64,000 bases of DNA. Origin: Oscillospiraceae bacterium MB24-C1. Its GTDB lineage: Bacteria; Bacillota; Clostridia; Oscillospirales; Ruminococcaceae. The notes under the pieces were generated by a model, which searched no databases, was not told the DNA's origin, and was given only the letters and a program-made list of their open reading frames with translations. Where the stretch lies: the NCBI GenBank assembly GCA_030913685.1, contig CP133187.1, forward strand, positions 806,001-870,000, read 5' to 3'. Position 1 is the first letter of the stretch. The number at the start of each line of letters is the position of its first letter. Positions 44,571-54,149 of this stretch are shown piece by piece. The position numbers were made by a program, and so were the translations under genes.

Positions 44571-46007
44571 TTATTGTTGTGATACAAACGCCGCGTTGTC
44601 AACATCCTCCATCAGTGACATCACGACACTGAAGGTTTGCCCGCTGCCTTGCATACCACGGGCTGAGCGATACAGGGTCAGCGTAACACTTTCGCCCGGA
44701 GATTTTGTTTTAAGAAAGGCACTGATGTCATCAAAGGTTTCGATTTTGGTGTTATCAATGGCGGTGATGATATCACCCTGTTTGACGTTCTTGCCCGCCA
44801 GATCGGAAGTTGGGTCGATCGACTGGATATAAATACCCACCGGAATACTGTTGATCTGCGAGAGCGTCTGGTTGATCTCTACGCCAGAAATACCGATTTT
44901 GGTACGCCCCTTGACATAGCCGTAGGCCATGAGTTGGTCTATAATCGGCTTGGCCTCGCTAATCGGGATGGAGAAGCCGATGCCCTCGTAGTCAACCGCA
45001 GCAATTTTTGAAGAGTTGATTCCGATAACCTGTCCGTACTGGTTGACCAGTGCACCGCCGGAGTTACCAGGGTTGATGGCGGCATCGGTCTGGATATAGC
45101 TGCTGGAATAGCCGCCATCCTTGATCATTCGGTTGACCGCTGAAACAATTCCCTGTGTCACGCTGCCCGCCAGGGTTGAGCCACCAGGGTTACCGATGGC
45201 GACAACCGTCTCACCCACTTCGAGCGTGTCAGAATTGCCGAACTCAGCAGCGATAAGATCAGGCGCTTCTATCTTGATAACAGCAAGGTCGGTTTTGGCG
45301 TCGATGCCGATCAGCTTCGCCGAATAGTTCTCGCCGTTATCCAGCTCGACGTTGATGCCGGTCGATCCCGCGACAACATGAGCATTGGTGACGATGTATC
45401 CGTCGGCGTTCATGATAATACCGGATCCCTCGCCGGACGGCGTAAAGGTGTCCTGTAGGCTATACTGCGCGATACCGACGACAGACGGGCGCACCTTGCT
45501 GGCAATCTGAACAGTACTCAGCTTGCCGTTGCTTACAACCTCAAGGGCTTCGCTGCTGGCGTCTGGATGGTCTTTAATGGTTAACTTAGGGGCATCTGTG
45601 TTATCTATACCGACGGGTGGCACGCTCTGCTGGCTGCCGTCTTCAACGACAGAGGGGTGCCACAGGCTGTACACGCCGTAGCCCGAAAGGCACAGAACAC
45701 CGACAAGCAAGACGGTACCCAACAGTGCCCCAATAACGGCGAGGGCCCCCGGCTTTTTCGGTGGCCGCGGATCTTTACGGCCCGCGGATTCGTAATCCTC
45801 AAATTTCCAGTGATATTCTTGCTTGTTATTTGACGAAAAATTTTGCTGATAGCCATTTTGGCCATGCGGATTAAAGCTGTATTGCCCGTAACCGTTACCA
45901 TTGTAGTCCTGATTCGGGTGCTGCCCTTGGGACATATTACGGTTCTCGGACTGAGTAGCATTGTTTTGGGTATCGTGATTCTCCTGCTTTTTGTTTTCTT
46001 CAAACAT
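44571..46007 (-). CDS. HtrA/DegP-like membrane serine protease with PDZ domain
   Basis: 478 residues. The N-terminal 85 residues are cytosolic and rich in Asn, Gln and Tyr, then one membrane segment follows (about 90-115). The trypsin-like domain has its triad in N-A-H-V-V, T-D-L-A-V-I and G-N-S-G-G-A-L. A C-terminal PDZ domain ends the protein (G-I-Y-I-Q-S-I, then G-D-I-I-T-A-I-D). It degrades or refolds misfolded exported proteins. It lies 129 bp downstream of a two-component pair in the same orientation, like the CssRS-HtrA arrangement of Bacillus. Confidence 0.93.
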   Translation of the reverse strand: MFEENKKQENHDTQNNATQSENRNMSQGQHPNQDYNGNGYGQYSFNPHGQNGYQQNFSSNNKQEYHWKFEDYESAGRKDPRPPKKPGALAVIGALLGTVLLVGVLCLSGYGVYSLWHPSVVEDGSQQSVPPVGIDNTDAPKLTIKDHPDASSEALEVVSNGKLSTVQIASKVRPSVVGIAQYSLQDTFTPSGEGSGIIMNADGYIVTNAHVVAGSTGINVELDNGENYSAKLIGIDAKTDLAVIKIEAPDLIAAEFGNSDTLEVGETVVAIGNPGGSTLAGSVTQGIVSAVNRMIKDGGYSSSYIQTDAAINPGNSGGALVNQYGQVIGINSSKIAAVDYEGIGFSIPISEAKPIIDQLMAYGYVKGRTKIGISGVEINQTLSQINSIPVGIYIQSIDPTSDLAGKNVKQGDIITAIDNTKIETFDDISAFLKTKSPGESVTLTLYRSARGMQGSGQTFSVVMSLMEDVDNAAFVSQQ

Positions 46008-46136
46008 ACTCAGTTCCCCCTTCGATGAAATTTCTCTTGGTATTATCGTAGCTTTAAAATATTAAAACCGTATGAATGTCTTTTTAAGCATTTTTATTTA
46101 ATTTTAAAAGCTATTATGGCTATTTTTTCGCTTTTT

Positions 46137-47633
46137 TTATTTGGTTTTTTCCGATTTGCGAAACAGTGACTGACCTGGCTTTTGAGCCGTCGGCAATGTA
46201 AAAGCAAACTCAGTATATTGACCCTCGACCGAGCGCACTGTGATGGTACCGCCCTGAAGATGAACCAGCGACTTGACAATATGCAACCCTAAGCCAACGC
46301 CTTTGGTGTCGATCCCGCGCGATCGGTCGCTCTTATAGAAGCGGTCGAACAGTCTCGGAATTTCCTCCTTGGGGATACCTTGGCCTGTGTTACGTATGGC
46401 GATGTGCAGCATCTTGCCCTCGTTTTTATATTCCACTGAAAGCGCACCGTAATCCGGCGTAAACTTAACTGCATTTTCGATCAGGTTATAGGTGATCTGA
46501 TGCACAAGATCAGGGTCGGCCTCGGCAAAGACCTTCTCAGCGTCCAGCCCAATCACGTCGATGTGCTTTTGCTCAAGCACCTGCTCGAACCCTAGAATGG
46601 TGCGCAAGATAATCTCCTGGACATCGACGGTCTGCGGCCGCAACTGCATTTCACCAGCTTCAATACGCGAGATGTTAAGCATCGAAACCACCATGCGCGA
46701 CAGTCTTTTAACTTCATTTGAGACAATACACAAATAATGCGGGTATTTCTCCTGCGGGATGGTGCCGTCTAAAATGCCATCAATAAACCCACCGATGGTC
46801 GTCATGGGGGTTTTAAGCTCGTGTGAGACATTGGCGATAAATGAGCGACGGGTCGATTCCAGTGTCGCAAGGCTCGAGGCCATATTATTAAACGCCATGG
46901 CAAGCTGTTCTATTTCCTCGTCGCCCTCAACTGGTACACGCACTGTAAAGTCACCCTTGGCAAAGCTGTCGGTCGCTTTTAGCATGGCGCGCAATGGGCG
47001 TACCATTGCCTCGGTGGTAAAGTAAATCACAATAAACGATACCGCAATAACCAGCACAGCACCGATTAAGAAGATCCGAAATACATCCTTTAAAAAGCGT
47101 GACATCCCAGAAGCGCTTGCCCCAGCAAATACGACGCCAATCATCTTCAGTTCCGCGTTCTCGTCCGACCTCCCGTTGAGATCCACTACCTCGACCACAA
47201 CCGGTACGCCGACCACATAGGTGGCACCCGAATAGATGCCGTTTAAGCGGGTAACGCCGCGGTAGCCACCGCTTCTTGCCGCCTCCATAATCGTTTTGTC
47301 GATGATATTGTTTTTATGCGTACAGCTTTCGGAATCGAGACAGATTAACGTGCGACCCTCACCGTCAGTCAGAAAAATATCAGCTTCGGCTGCGGCGGAG
47401 AGAATGGCGAAGTTTGTGGTAACAATCGGCGATTCAATATACCCTTCATGAAGCATATAGTTTGCGGCGACCAGCCGAGCGGCCTGACCGGCCTTTTTTT
47501 CAAGCGAATCGAAATTTTCTTCTTTAAAATATTGCGCAGAAAGCGTGACCAGCATCACGCCGAGAAGCACGATGCTGGTTAGTATTATTGACGCACAAAG
47601 GCTGAAATATCGAGAAAAAAGATTTCTTTTCAT
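46137..47633 (-). CDS. Sensor histidine kinase, CssS-like context
   Basis: 498 residues. Membrane segments lie near 10-33 and 186-208, with an extracellular domain of about 150 residues between them. A clear HAMP (A-K-G-D-F-T-V-R-V), HisKA (V-S-H-E-L-K-T-P-M) and ATPase boxes (N-A-V-K-F-T, G-Q-G-I, G-V-G-L-G-L-H) follow. It starts 6 bp after the response regulator gene. The position upstream of htrA suggests a response to secretion or envelope stress. That is inferred from context only. Confidence 0.93.
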   Translation of the reverse strand: MKRNLFSRYFSLCASIILTSIVLLGVMLVTLSAQYFKEENFDSLEKKAGQAARLVAANYMLHEGYIESPIVTTNFAILSAAAEADIFLTDGEGRTLICLDSESCTHKNNIIDKTIMEAARSGGYRGVTRLNGIYSGATYVVGVPVVVEVVDLNGRSDENAELKMIGVVFAGASASGMSRFLKDVFRIFLIGAVLVIAVSFIVIYFTTEAMVRPLRAMLKATDSFAKGDFTVRVPVEGDEEIEQLAMAFNNMASSLATLESTRRSFIANVSHELKTPMTTIGGFIDGILDGTIPQEKYPHYLCIVSNEVKRLSRMVVSMLNISRIEAGEMQLRPQTVDVQEIILRTILGFEQVLEQKHIDVIGLDAEKVFAEADPDLVHQITYNLIENAVKFTPDYGALSVEYKNEGKMLHIAIRNTGQGIPKEEIPRLFDRFYKSDRSRGIDTKGVGLGLHIVKSLVHLQGGTITVRSVEGQYTEFAFTLPTAQKPGQSLFRKSEKTK

Positions 47634-47639
47634 ACGAGA

Positions 47640-48335
47640 TTAGTCCTTGGTCTCAAACTTATATCCCACACCCCAAACGGTTTTAAGCGTCCACTTTTCA
47701 GAAACGCCCTCAAGCTTTTCGCGCAGACGTTTGATATGAACGTCAACGGTGCGCGAATCACCATAATACTCAAAGCCCCATACCTCATCAAGCAACTGAT
47801 CACGAGTATAAACGCGGTTGGGGTTTGAGGCCAAATGGAACAAAAGCTCCAGCTCCTTGGGCGGCGTATCCACAACCTTGCCGTCCACCTTCAGCTCGTA
47901 CTTTGTCATGTTAACCACCAGCTTGTCGAAGCTAACCTCGCGCACGGTGTTCTCAGGCTGCACGCCATTGACTGTGCGGCGCAAAACCGCTTTGATGCGC
48001 GCGACAATTTCTTTGGCGTCAAACGGCTTGACCACGTAATCATCGGCGCCAAGTTCCAAACCGAGCACCTTATCAAAGGTCTCTCCCTTGGCGGTTATCA
48101 TGATGATCGGAACATTCGATTTTTTGCGGATCTCACGGCAGACCTGCCAACCGTCCAACCCTGGCATCATCACGTCAAGCAGTATGAGCGCTGGTGCCTC
48201 CGCGTTAAACTTGGCGATCGCCTCGTTGCCATCGTTTGCAATTACGACGGTATACTGCTCCTTTTCGAGATAGAGTCTCAGCAGCTCGCAGATATTTTTG
48301 TCATCATCCGCCACCATAATTTTTTCCAGCGACAT
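47640..48335 (-). CDS. OmpR family response regulator, CssR-like context
   Basis: About 231 residues. The receiver has A-D-D-D and the acceptor Asp in L-I-L-L-D-V-M-M-P-G. An OmpR winged helix follows (D-E-V-W-G-F, V-D-V-H-I-K-R-L-R). The ATG at 48335 (AAGGAGG 9 nt upstream) is preferred over a GTG two codons earlier that sits too close to the ribosome site. It is the first gene of the RR-HK-htrA set. Confidence 0.95.
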   Translation of the reverse strand: MSLEKIMVADDDKNICELLRLYLEKEQYTVVIANDGNEAIAKFNAEAPALILLDVMMPGLDGWQVCREIRKKSNVPIIMITAKGETFDKVLGLELGADDYVVKPFDAKEIVARIKAVLRRTVNGVQPENTVREVSFDKLVVNMTKYELKVDGKVVDTPPKELELLFHLASNPNRVYTRDQLLDEVWGFEYYGDSRTVDVHIKRLREKLEGVSEKWTLKTVWGVGYKFETKD

Positions 48336-48585
48336 GACCACAGACCTCCTTATTATTTTGACATTTGATATGTTAAGTTTTAAAATATTGCAGTTATTTC
48401 CTTATATTATACATCATTTACGCCCCGAATCGTGAACTTTTAAGAAATTTTCTGCTACGGTATTTAAATTTTTATAATTAGAAAGGCAAGCCACGCGATT
48501 TGTTGCGAAAAACTAAAACTCATGCTACAATATATGTTTAGTATAACGCCTTTAAAAATCCATCATGAAACGGAGTTTATTAAAT

Positions 48586-49683
48586 ATGAAGCTTGGTATC
48601 GTGGGGCTTCCCAATGTCGGAAAATCTACGCTGTTCAATGCGATAACCAACGCCGGCGCACAGTCGGCCAACTACCCGTTCTGCACCATCGAGCCAAATG
48701 TCGGCATCGTAGCGGTGCCGGATAAGCGACTGGACAAGCTTGCCGAAATGTATAACCCCAAGAAAGTCACCCCCGCTGTCATTGAATTTGTCGATATCGC
48801 CGGGCTGGTGCGTGGCGCTTCAAAGGGCGAGGGCCTGGGCAACAAGTTTCTCTCGCACATCCGCGAGGTGGACGCTATTGTACATGTGGTGCGCTGCTTT
48901 GACGATGGGGAGATTATCCATGTAGACGGTTCGGTCGACCCCGCGCGTGACATTGAAACTATCAACCTTGAACTGGTCTTTTCGGACATCGAAATGGTAG
49001 AACGCCGTATTGACCGTGCAAAAAAAGCCGCTAAGGGTGACAAAAAATATCTAGCTGAGGTTGAGTTGCTTGAGCGTCTACACGTTCATCTGTCCGAGGG
49101 TAAATCTGCCCGTGGCATGGCGCTGACTAGTGAAGAGCAGGAGCTGTTGCACGAAGCGCCGCTGCTCTCGTCAAAGCCTGTTATCTATGCCACCAATTTA
49201 TGTGAAGATGATCTTACAAACGCCGAGGGCGGCTACAATGCTTACTACCAGAAGGTATGTGACATCGCCAAGGATGAAAATGCACAGGTAATCCCCATTT
49301 GTGCCAAAATTGAAGAGGAAATTGCTGAACTGGACGAAGAGGACAAGCAGATGTTTTTGGAGGAGCTTGGTCTTCATGAATCCGGCCTTGATCGCCTGAT
49401 CACCGCGGGCTATGATCTGCTTGGGCTGATCTCTTATCTCACTGCTGGTGAGCCGGAGGTGCGCGCTTGGACTATTCAAAAGGGCACTAAGGCTCCGCAA
49501 GCGGCTGGCAAAATCCATTCCGATTTTGAGCGCGGCTTTATTCGTGCCGAGGTTGTCTCGTTTGAGGATCTTGTGGCCTGCGGCTCCATTGCCGCCGCCA
49601 AGGAAAAAGGCATCTACCGCTCTGAGGGCAAAGACTATGTTTTTCAGGATGGCGATGTCGTGTTGTTCCGATTCAACGTGTAA
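48586..49683 (+). CDS. ychF: Ribosome-binding ATPase YchF
   Basis: 365 residues from the ATG at 48586, the universal YchF length. It has G-L-P-N-V-G-K-S-T (G1), D-I-A-G-L-V (G3) and the YchF-specific N-L-C-E in place of N-K-x-D, which explains ATP preference. A coiled-coil insert precedes the C-terminal TGS domain (A-W-T-I-Q-K-G-T-K-A, F-I-R-A-E-V). It is cytosolic and associated with ribosomes and stress. It is a single-gene unit with its own terminator. Confidence 0.97.
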   Translation: MKLGIVGLPNVGKSTLFNAITNAGAQSANYPFCTIEPNVGIVAVPDKRLDKLAEMYNPKKVTPAVIEFVDIAGLVRGASKGEGLGNKFLSHIREVDAIVHVVRCFDDGEIIHVDGSVDPARDIETINLELVFSDIEMVERRIDRAKKAAKGDKKYLAEVELLERLHVHLSEGKSARGMALTSEEQELLHEAPLLSSKPVIYATNLCEDDLTNAEGGYNAYYQKVCDIAKDENAQVIPICAKIEEEIAELDEEDKQMFLEELGLHESGLDRLITAGYDLLGLISYLTAGEPEVRAWTIQKGTKAPQAAGKIHSDFERGFIRAEVVSFEDLVACGSIAAAKEKGIYRSEGKDYVFQDGDVVLFRFNV

Positions 49684-49699
49684 TTCAATCATAATATCA

Positions 49700-49739
49700 A
49701 GCGGGCTGCGTGATTAAAAAATCGTGCAGCCCGCTTTTT
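49700..49739 (+). terminator. Rho-independent terminator after ychF
   Basis: 10-bp perfect stem (AGCGGGCTGC / GCAGCCCGCT) with a 16-nt loop and TTTTTC exit. The convergent patatin gene ends at its edge. Confidence 0.88.
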
Positions 49740-51034
49740 CAGTTCTGTTTAAGCAACAGCGCCAGATAAGTGGCCGCTGCGTATTCGCGCGGCAGCAACC
49801 CTGCCAGAATGCGCACCGCCTCGCCGTCGCTTTGCTCCCGCAGCATCAGCTGGGTAATGGAGGCTGACATCCTGCGCGGCTCCATCGACTGTAACGCGGC
49901 CGCAAGAATGCGCTTGATATCCTCCTTGGGCTGCAACTCCAGCGTTGGCAACACCGACGGAACTGTATGGTATAGCCGCAGCAACTGGTTGTTAAACTTC
50001 TCAAAGGTATACTGCTGTTCGGGCGAGATACCATAAACCGCGCCCGCTATTTCCGCCGCGCGGCATAGCTTCTCCTGCGCATGGCTCTCCCAGTTTGATT
50101 TCATCAAAAAGTCAATGGCGACATCCTTTTCCACCGTACTGATTGTTCGAACCATCGGGCTTTTGGCCAAGCGGGTAATTCGCTCACGCAACGTTGGAAT
50201 CCCGTGCTCAAGCGCTTTGAGGTTCTTAGCGGATTCACCATACCCAAAGGTGTAATAATAGCCGTCCAACTTACCGAACGCCTTCATCGTGTCATAGTAG
50301 CCAAGGCGGCGGTTGCGGGCAAAGATATTTTTATCAAACTCAAACACCGCGCCCAAGTCCCAATAAGAGCGAATACGAACGATATCAACCCCCTGCTCAG
50401 AGACCGGCTCACGCACAAAACCGATACCGTCGAGATCCACTGCGACGACATAATCGGCACCCTCTTGAATCGCAAGATTAATCGGCACGTTGTCATAATA
50501 GCCGCCGTCGATGTAGCGTACCCCGTCGATTTCATAGGGCGAAAACACCGGAAAGCAGGATGCCGACGCCATCAGATAGCGGTAGAGCATACCATGCGAT
50601 ATCTCCTCAATCATCGGTGTTAAAGGGCGCATAGAGGGCAATTCAACTGTAACCAGTCCAAAGCGGACGGAGGACGCGCGCACCTTGTCCTCGTCCACCG
50701 CCTGTTTTATCAGCGCTTCGAGCGACGAGGAATCGACGCTGCCCTGAAGCAGTGCATCGTTGACCGCAAACTTAACCATGTCCAGCGCACTGTTGATGGT
50801 GCGGATGTTAGTTTTGCGCTCTTCGCGAAAAATATTCTCATATTCAATACTGTTCCACAGTTTATCGGCAATCTCAAAGGCATCCTGCACCATCAGCGCA
50901 CCATTGATCGAGCCTATTGAGGTACCGGTGATGATGTCAAACCCTAGCTCCAACTCACGGAATGCCTGCCAAGCCCCCATCTGATAAGAGCCTTTCGCGC
51001 CGCCGCCGCCGAGTACCAACGCCCTTTTATTCAT
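49739..51034 (-). CDS. Patatin-like phospholipase family protein
   Basis: 431 residues. The oxyanion loop G-G-G-G-A-K-G-S, the nucleophile elbow G-T-S-I-G-S and the catalytic Asp in D-G-G-Y-Y-D-N are intact. It should therefore be an active lipid acyl hydrolase. The C-terminal 130 residues are helical and do not match a domain I know. It starts 15 bp after the DUF4438 gene and is probably co-transcribed with it. Confidence 0.9.
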   Translation of the reverse strand: MNKRALVLGGGGAKGSYQMGAWQAFRELELGFDIITGTSIGSINGALMVQDAFEIADKLWNSIEYENIFREERKTNIRTINSALDMVKFAVNDALLQGSVDSSSLEALIKQAVDEDKVRASSVRFGLVTVELPSMRPLTPMIEEISHGMLYRYLMASASCFPVFSPYEIDGVRYIDGGYYDNVPINLAIQEGADYVVAVDLDGIGFVREPVSEQGVDIVRIRSYWDLGAVFEFDKNIFARNRRLGYYDTMKAFGKLDGYYYTFGYGESAKNLKALEHGIPTLRERITRLAKSPMVRTISTVEKDVAIDFLMKSNWESHAQEKLCRAAEIAGAVYGISPEQQYTFEKFNNQLLRLYHTVPSVLPTLELQPKEDIKRILAAALQSMEPRRMSASITQLMLREQSDGEAVRILAGLLPREYAAATYLALLLKQN

Positions 51035-51049
51035 GTTGAAACACCCCTT

Positions 51050-51922
51050 TTAGCGTGCAATACCAATATAGTTTGCAAGGTTGGCGCTTTTATCCAGCAC
51101 GCCGGTAATCAGCGGCTTTTTACAGGTCATCAGTGTGGTGATGCCCGGCCCATGCCCCATAACGGTACAATCCGAGTGCACGACCACCCCGATGGACACC
51201 GCACCGGTCAGATATCCGCGGCCAAAAGTGTTATCGCAATTTTGCAGCAGCACGATATCGCCATAACAGAGCCTGTCCAATCCGCAGCGGACAATTTCGT
51301 CCCAGTCGGCCGTCATCAGGTCGTAGTCACCTGTGTAGCCGGAACCCATTCCCTGCCCTGCGCCCATAAGATGCGCCGGAACAATGCCGGCAACCGGCAA
51401 GACCAGCTTACCGTCCTCGACCGACAGCTTCATGCGGTCAAGCAGCGCAGGGTCGATTCCAGTGAGCATAATCTCAGGAAAATCAAGAAGCGCCAACCCC
51501 TGTCCGTAGGCTTTGATCAGGATTCTATCCTCCGGCAACATTTTTTCCATATCCTCGTCTGAAAACCACAGCAGCGTATGTTCAATACCGCCGTGGAAAC
51601 CTGTGACAAAGCCGCGCGCACCCTTGGCTTCTCCTGAAACGACCTTTGCCTCGTTGCCAATACAGGTCAACATCACCAGCGCGTCGTTCTCTTTGTCATT
51701 AGGGTTGCTCATGCTCACGCCCGGCTCAACGTGGTCGCAGACCTTGTCGAACACACAGTCGCCCAGCTTAACGTTATAGGTAATACCCCCGACGCTTGGC
51801 AGCACCCGATTACTGCCGTCATGGCAGAGCTTAAAGACGCCGCTACGCCCGATGGTGGGGTGGTGTATTCTGCCCATGACCGATTGCATAACAAGCCGGT
51901 CGCGGTTATCACGTAATTTCAT
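51050..51922 (-). CDS. DUF4438 domain protein
   Basis: 290 residues with beta-rich, Gly-rich text (P-S-V-G-G-I-T-Y-N, G-F-H-G-G-I-E-H, M-G-S-G-Y-T-G-D-Y-D-L-M, V-V-H-S-D-C-T-V-M-G-H-G-P-G-I). This matches the DUF4438 family known from a Thermotoga structure, whose function is unknown. There is no signal peptide or membrane segment, so it is cytosolic. It is the first gene of a pair with the patatin-like protein, which may act on the same substrate or membrane process. Confidence 0.75.
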   Translation of the reverse strand: MKLRDNRDRLVMQSVMGRIHHPTIGRSGVFKLCHDGSNRVLPSVGGITYNVKLGDCVFDKVCDHVEPGVSMSNPNDKENDALVMLTCIGNEAKVVSGEAKGARGFVTGFHGGIEHTLLWFSDEDMEKMLPEDRILIKAYGQGLALLDFPEIMLTGIDPALLDRMKLSVEDGKLVLPVAGIVPAHLMGAGQGMGSGYTGDYDLMTADWDEIVRCGLDRLCYGDIVLLQNCDNTFGRGYLTGAVSIGVVVHSDCTVMGHGPGITTLMTCKKPLITGVLDKSANLANYIGIAR

Positions 51923-52109
51923 GTTAAATACCTCCTGTGTATGATGCGTTGGTTATATCTTACACTGCTTTTCTTAAAAAGTCACGCAAAACAGTGGCTG
52001 AGCGGGCTATCCTGCCAGTCCGATTATATTTGCGCGATAAACCATGTGGTAAATTCTTGAAATCTGCTATGATGTACGGAATTAAGTAAATCTGGCGGTG
52101 GATTATTTT

Positions 52110-52472
52110 ATGATAAATAATAAAAAACAGTATTTTTGGGGGGCGTCGTATTGCTATCCGTTCTGTTGGGCCTTGCCGGCGCAGCGCTTGAAATTCACGA
52201 AACCGCCAAGCATATATTATTAATTGTATGGTTTGGCGTCATAGCAGTGGTCTCAGTCGCCATTAATCTGCTATGGCTTCGGTCATTTAACAAACAGCTC
52301 AAGGCTCTGCTGCCCATTCTGTCAGAAGAGCACCGCAATTCTATCCGCGTTTAGAAAGCTGTCGGAGGGCGACAAATCCGAGGCTGCTGCAATTTTAGAG
52401 CAGGCGCGCGCCCGCCGGGAGAACGAACACAACGCCTTTGATTTTGACTATCTGGCGCAACAGTGTTCCTAA
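52110..52472 (+). pseudogene. Small membrane protein gene split by two compensating frameshifts
   Basis: The text begins M-I-N-N-K-K-Q-Y-F-W from the ATG at 52110. It continues one frame over from the T5G6 run (52133-52143) as G-V-V-L-L-S-V-L-L-G, with two membrane segments. It then returns to the first frame near 52340 as A-F-R-K-L-S-E-G-D-K and ends Y-L-A-Q-Q-C-S, stop at 52470. All three parts look protein-coding and together make a protein of about 120 residues. The first shift sits in a homopolymer run, so assembly error, recent decay or programmed slippage are all possible. No ribosome site is obvious. The product is unknown. Confidence 0.6.
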
Positions 52473-52672
52473 GATAATCGAGCATTTATCAAAATGGGCG
52501 ATTTGCTCGTTTTGTCTTTTTTAAGGGAATAGTTCACCTCAGGTGCGCCTCAACGTAAAGTAAAGGCGTACAGTTAGATCGCTTGCGTGGCTTGGAGTGC
52601 TTGGTTAATCGTAACGGGCAATAGTTCTTTTAACCACCTCCTTCCTATTACTATGCTTTTACCGACATTCAA

Positions 52673-52710
52673 AACGTCGTCACGGGCCAAAAGAGGCCAG
52701 TGACGACGTT
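52673..52710 (-). terminator. Terminator after the flavodiiron protein gene
   Basis: 11-bp stem (AACGTCGTCAC / GTGACGACGTT) with a smaller GGCC pair in the loop. It begins 9 bp after the stop and exits into GTTTTGAA on the minus strand. Confidence 0.75.
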
Positions 52711-52719
52711 AAGTACTTA

Positions 52720-53928
52720 TTACATCGATTTTAAAATGGCATTAACCAAGCTTTCAATCTCAAGTACCTTGTCCGTGCCAAGTGACGAAACGATGCTGAG
52801 CCGCTCGTCGAGAAGAGTCATGTTTTTCATCTCGTCCGTGACAAACTTCTGTATCTGATCACCGACCTTGCAAGCCCAGGAGCCATTTTCTATAATCGCT
52901 ACGGTTCGGTTCTGAACATTGAGGGCTTTCATGTCATTTAGAAAATCATGCATCTTCGGGTAGATGCCAAGATTGTAGGTGGCCGAAGCCAACACCAAAT
53001 GGCTGTATTTAAACACCTCAGAAATAAGCTGCGACACATCGGTTCTTGAGACATCATACATAACCACATTGGTCATGCCTCTTTCGCAAAGCTGCGCAGC
53101 CACCACTTGCGCCGCACTTTCGGTGTTGCCATACATCGAGGCGTAGGCAATGAGCACGCCCTTCTCTTCTGGCTCGTAGCGGCTCCAAATGTCATACTTT
53201 TCGACAAAGTAGTTTAAGTCCTTGCGCCAGACGGGGCCGTGTAGCGGGCAAAAGATTTTGATCTGGTCTTTGATACCGTCCATTTTTTTAAGCAGCTTTT
53301 GAATTTGGGGGCCATATTTTCCGACGATATTAGCCAGATAGCGGCGGGCATCATCCAACCAGTCGCGATCAAAATTCACCTCGTCAGCAAATAGCTTGCC
53401 GTCAAGCGTGCCAAAAGTTCCAAAAACATCGGCCGAAAACAGCACGCCGTTTGTCTCGTCAAAAGTGACCATAACTTCAGGCCAATGCACCATGGGTGCA
53501 AAAATAAACTGAACCTTATGCTTACCAAAGCAGTAGGTATCGCAGTCCTTGACCACTATGCACTCATGGGTGTCGATCTTAAACCCGAACTGGCACATCA
53601 GTGCAAAGGACTTTTGATTGCCTATCAACTTTATTTTGGGCCAACGAAGTAAAATCTCCTCAATGCTGGCTGCATGGTCAGGTTCTAAATGGTTGACGAC
53701 CAGATAATCCAGCGTGCGCCCGTTTAAAACATGCGTAATATTTGCCAGAAGCTGCCGACTCGATGACCAGTCCACCGTATCAAACAAGACGGTGCTTTCG
53801 TCCAGTAACAAATATGAATTGTAGGTAACGCCACGCGGAATGGGGAACATGTTCTCAAAAACCCCAACCCTGTGATCATTAGCGCCCACCCAAAATAAAT
53901 CATCTGTTACTTTTCTTACACAATACAT
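52720..53928 (-). CDS. Flavodiiron protein (FprA, A-type flavoprotein)
   Basis: 402 residues. The beta-lactamase-like N-domain holds the diiron ligands H80-x-E82-x-D84-H85, H148, D167 and H230, all present. The C-terminal flavodoxin domain starts at V-L-I-A-Y-A-S-M-Y-G-N-T-E-S (about 258). Such proteins reduce O2 to water or NO to N2O and protect strict anaerobes. There is no fused rubredoxin or reductase, so an external donor is needed. It is a single-gene unit. Confidence 0.96.
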   Translation of the reverse strand: MYCVRKVTDDLFWVGANDHRVGVFENMFPIPRGVTYNSYLLLDESTVLFDTVDWSSSRQLLANITHVLNGRTLDYLVVNHLEPDHAASIEEILLRWPKIKLIGNQKSFALMCQFGFKIDTHECIVVKDCDTYCFGKHKVQFIFAPMVHWPEVMVTFDETNGVLFSADVFGTFGTLDGKLFADEVNFDRDWLDDARRYLANIVGKYGPQIQKLLKKMDGIKDQIKIFCPLHGPVWRKDLNYFVEKYDIWSRYEPEEKGVLIAYASMYGNTESAAQVVAAQLCERGMTNVVMYDVSRTDVSQLISEVFKYSHLVLASATYNLGIYPKMHDFLNDMKALNVQNRTVAIIENGSWACKVGDQIQKFVTDEMKNMTLLDERLSIVSSLGTDKVLEIESLVNAILKSM

Positions 53929-54149
53929 CTATTGTTCCTCCCTTTGGCTTTGTGGCCCAAAAAACTATTCTCTTGGAATATATTCATAACCGGGTATCGT
54001 CTGGAAAACCAAATATACGCCCATATTGAGTGCGGTCAGACCAAACGCGCCGGCTCTCGTCCATATCATGATACGTGCGGGGTATTCTTTAAAGAAAATT
54101 ATGTTTTAATAAGCTTAATTAATTGGTATAAGTAATTCTTTTATACTGT

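Noticed and set aside
53932-54135. 67-codon open frame between fprA and the CPBP gene
   Set aside because: No ribosome site and no recognisable protein character. The stretch probably holds the fprA promoter.
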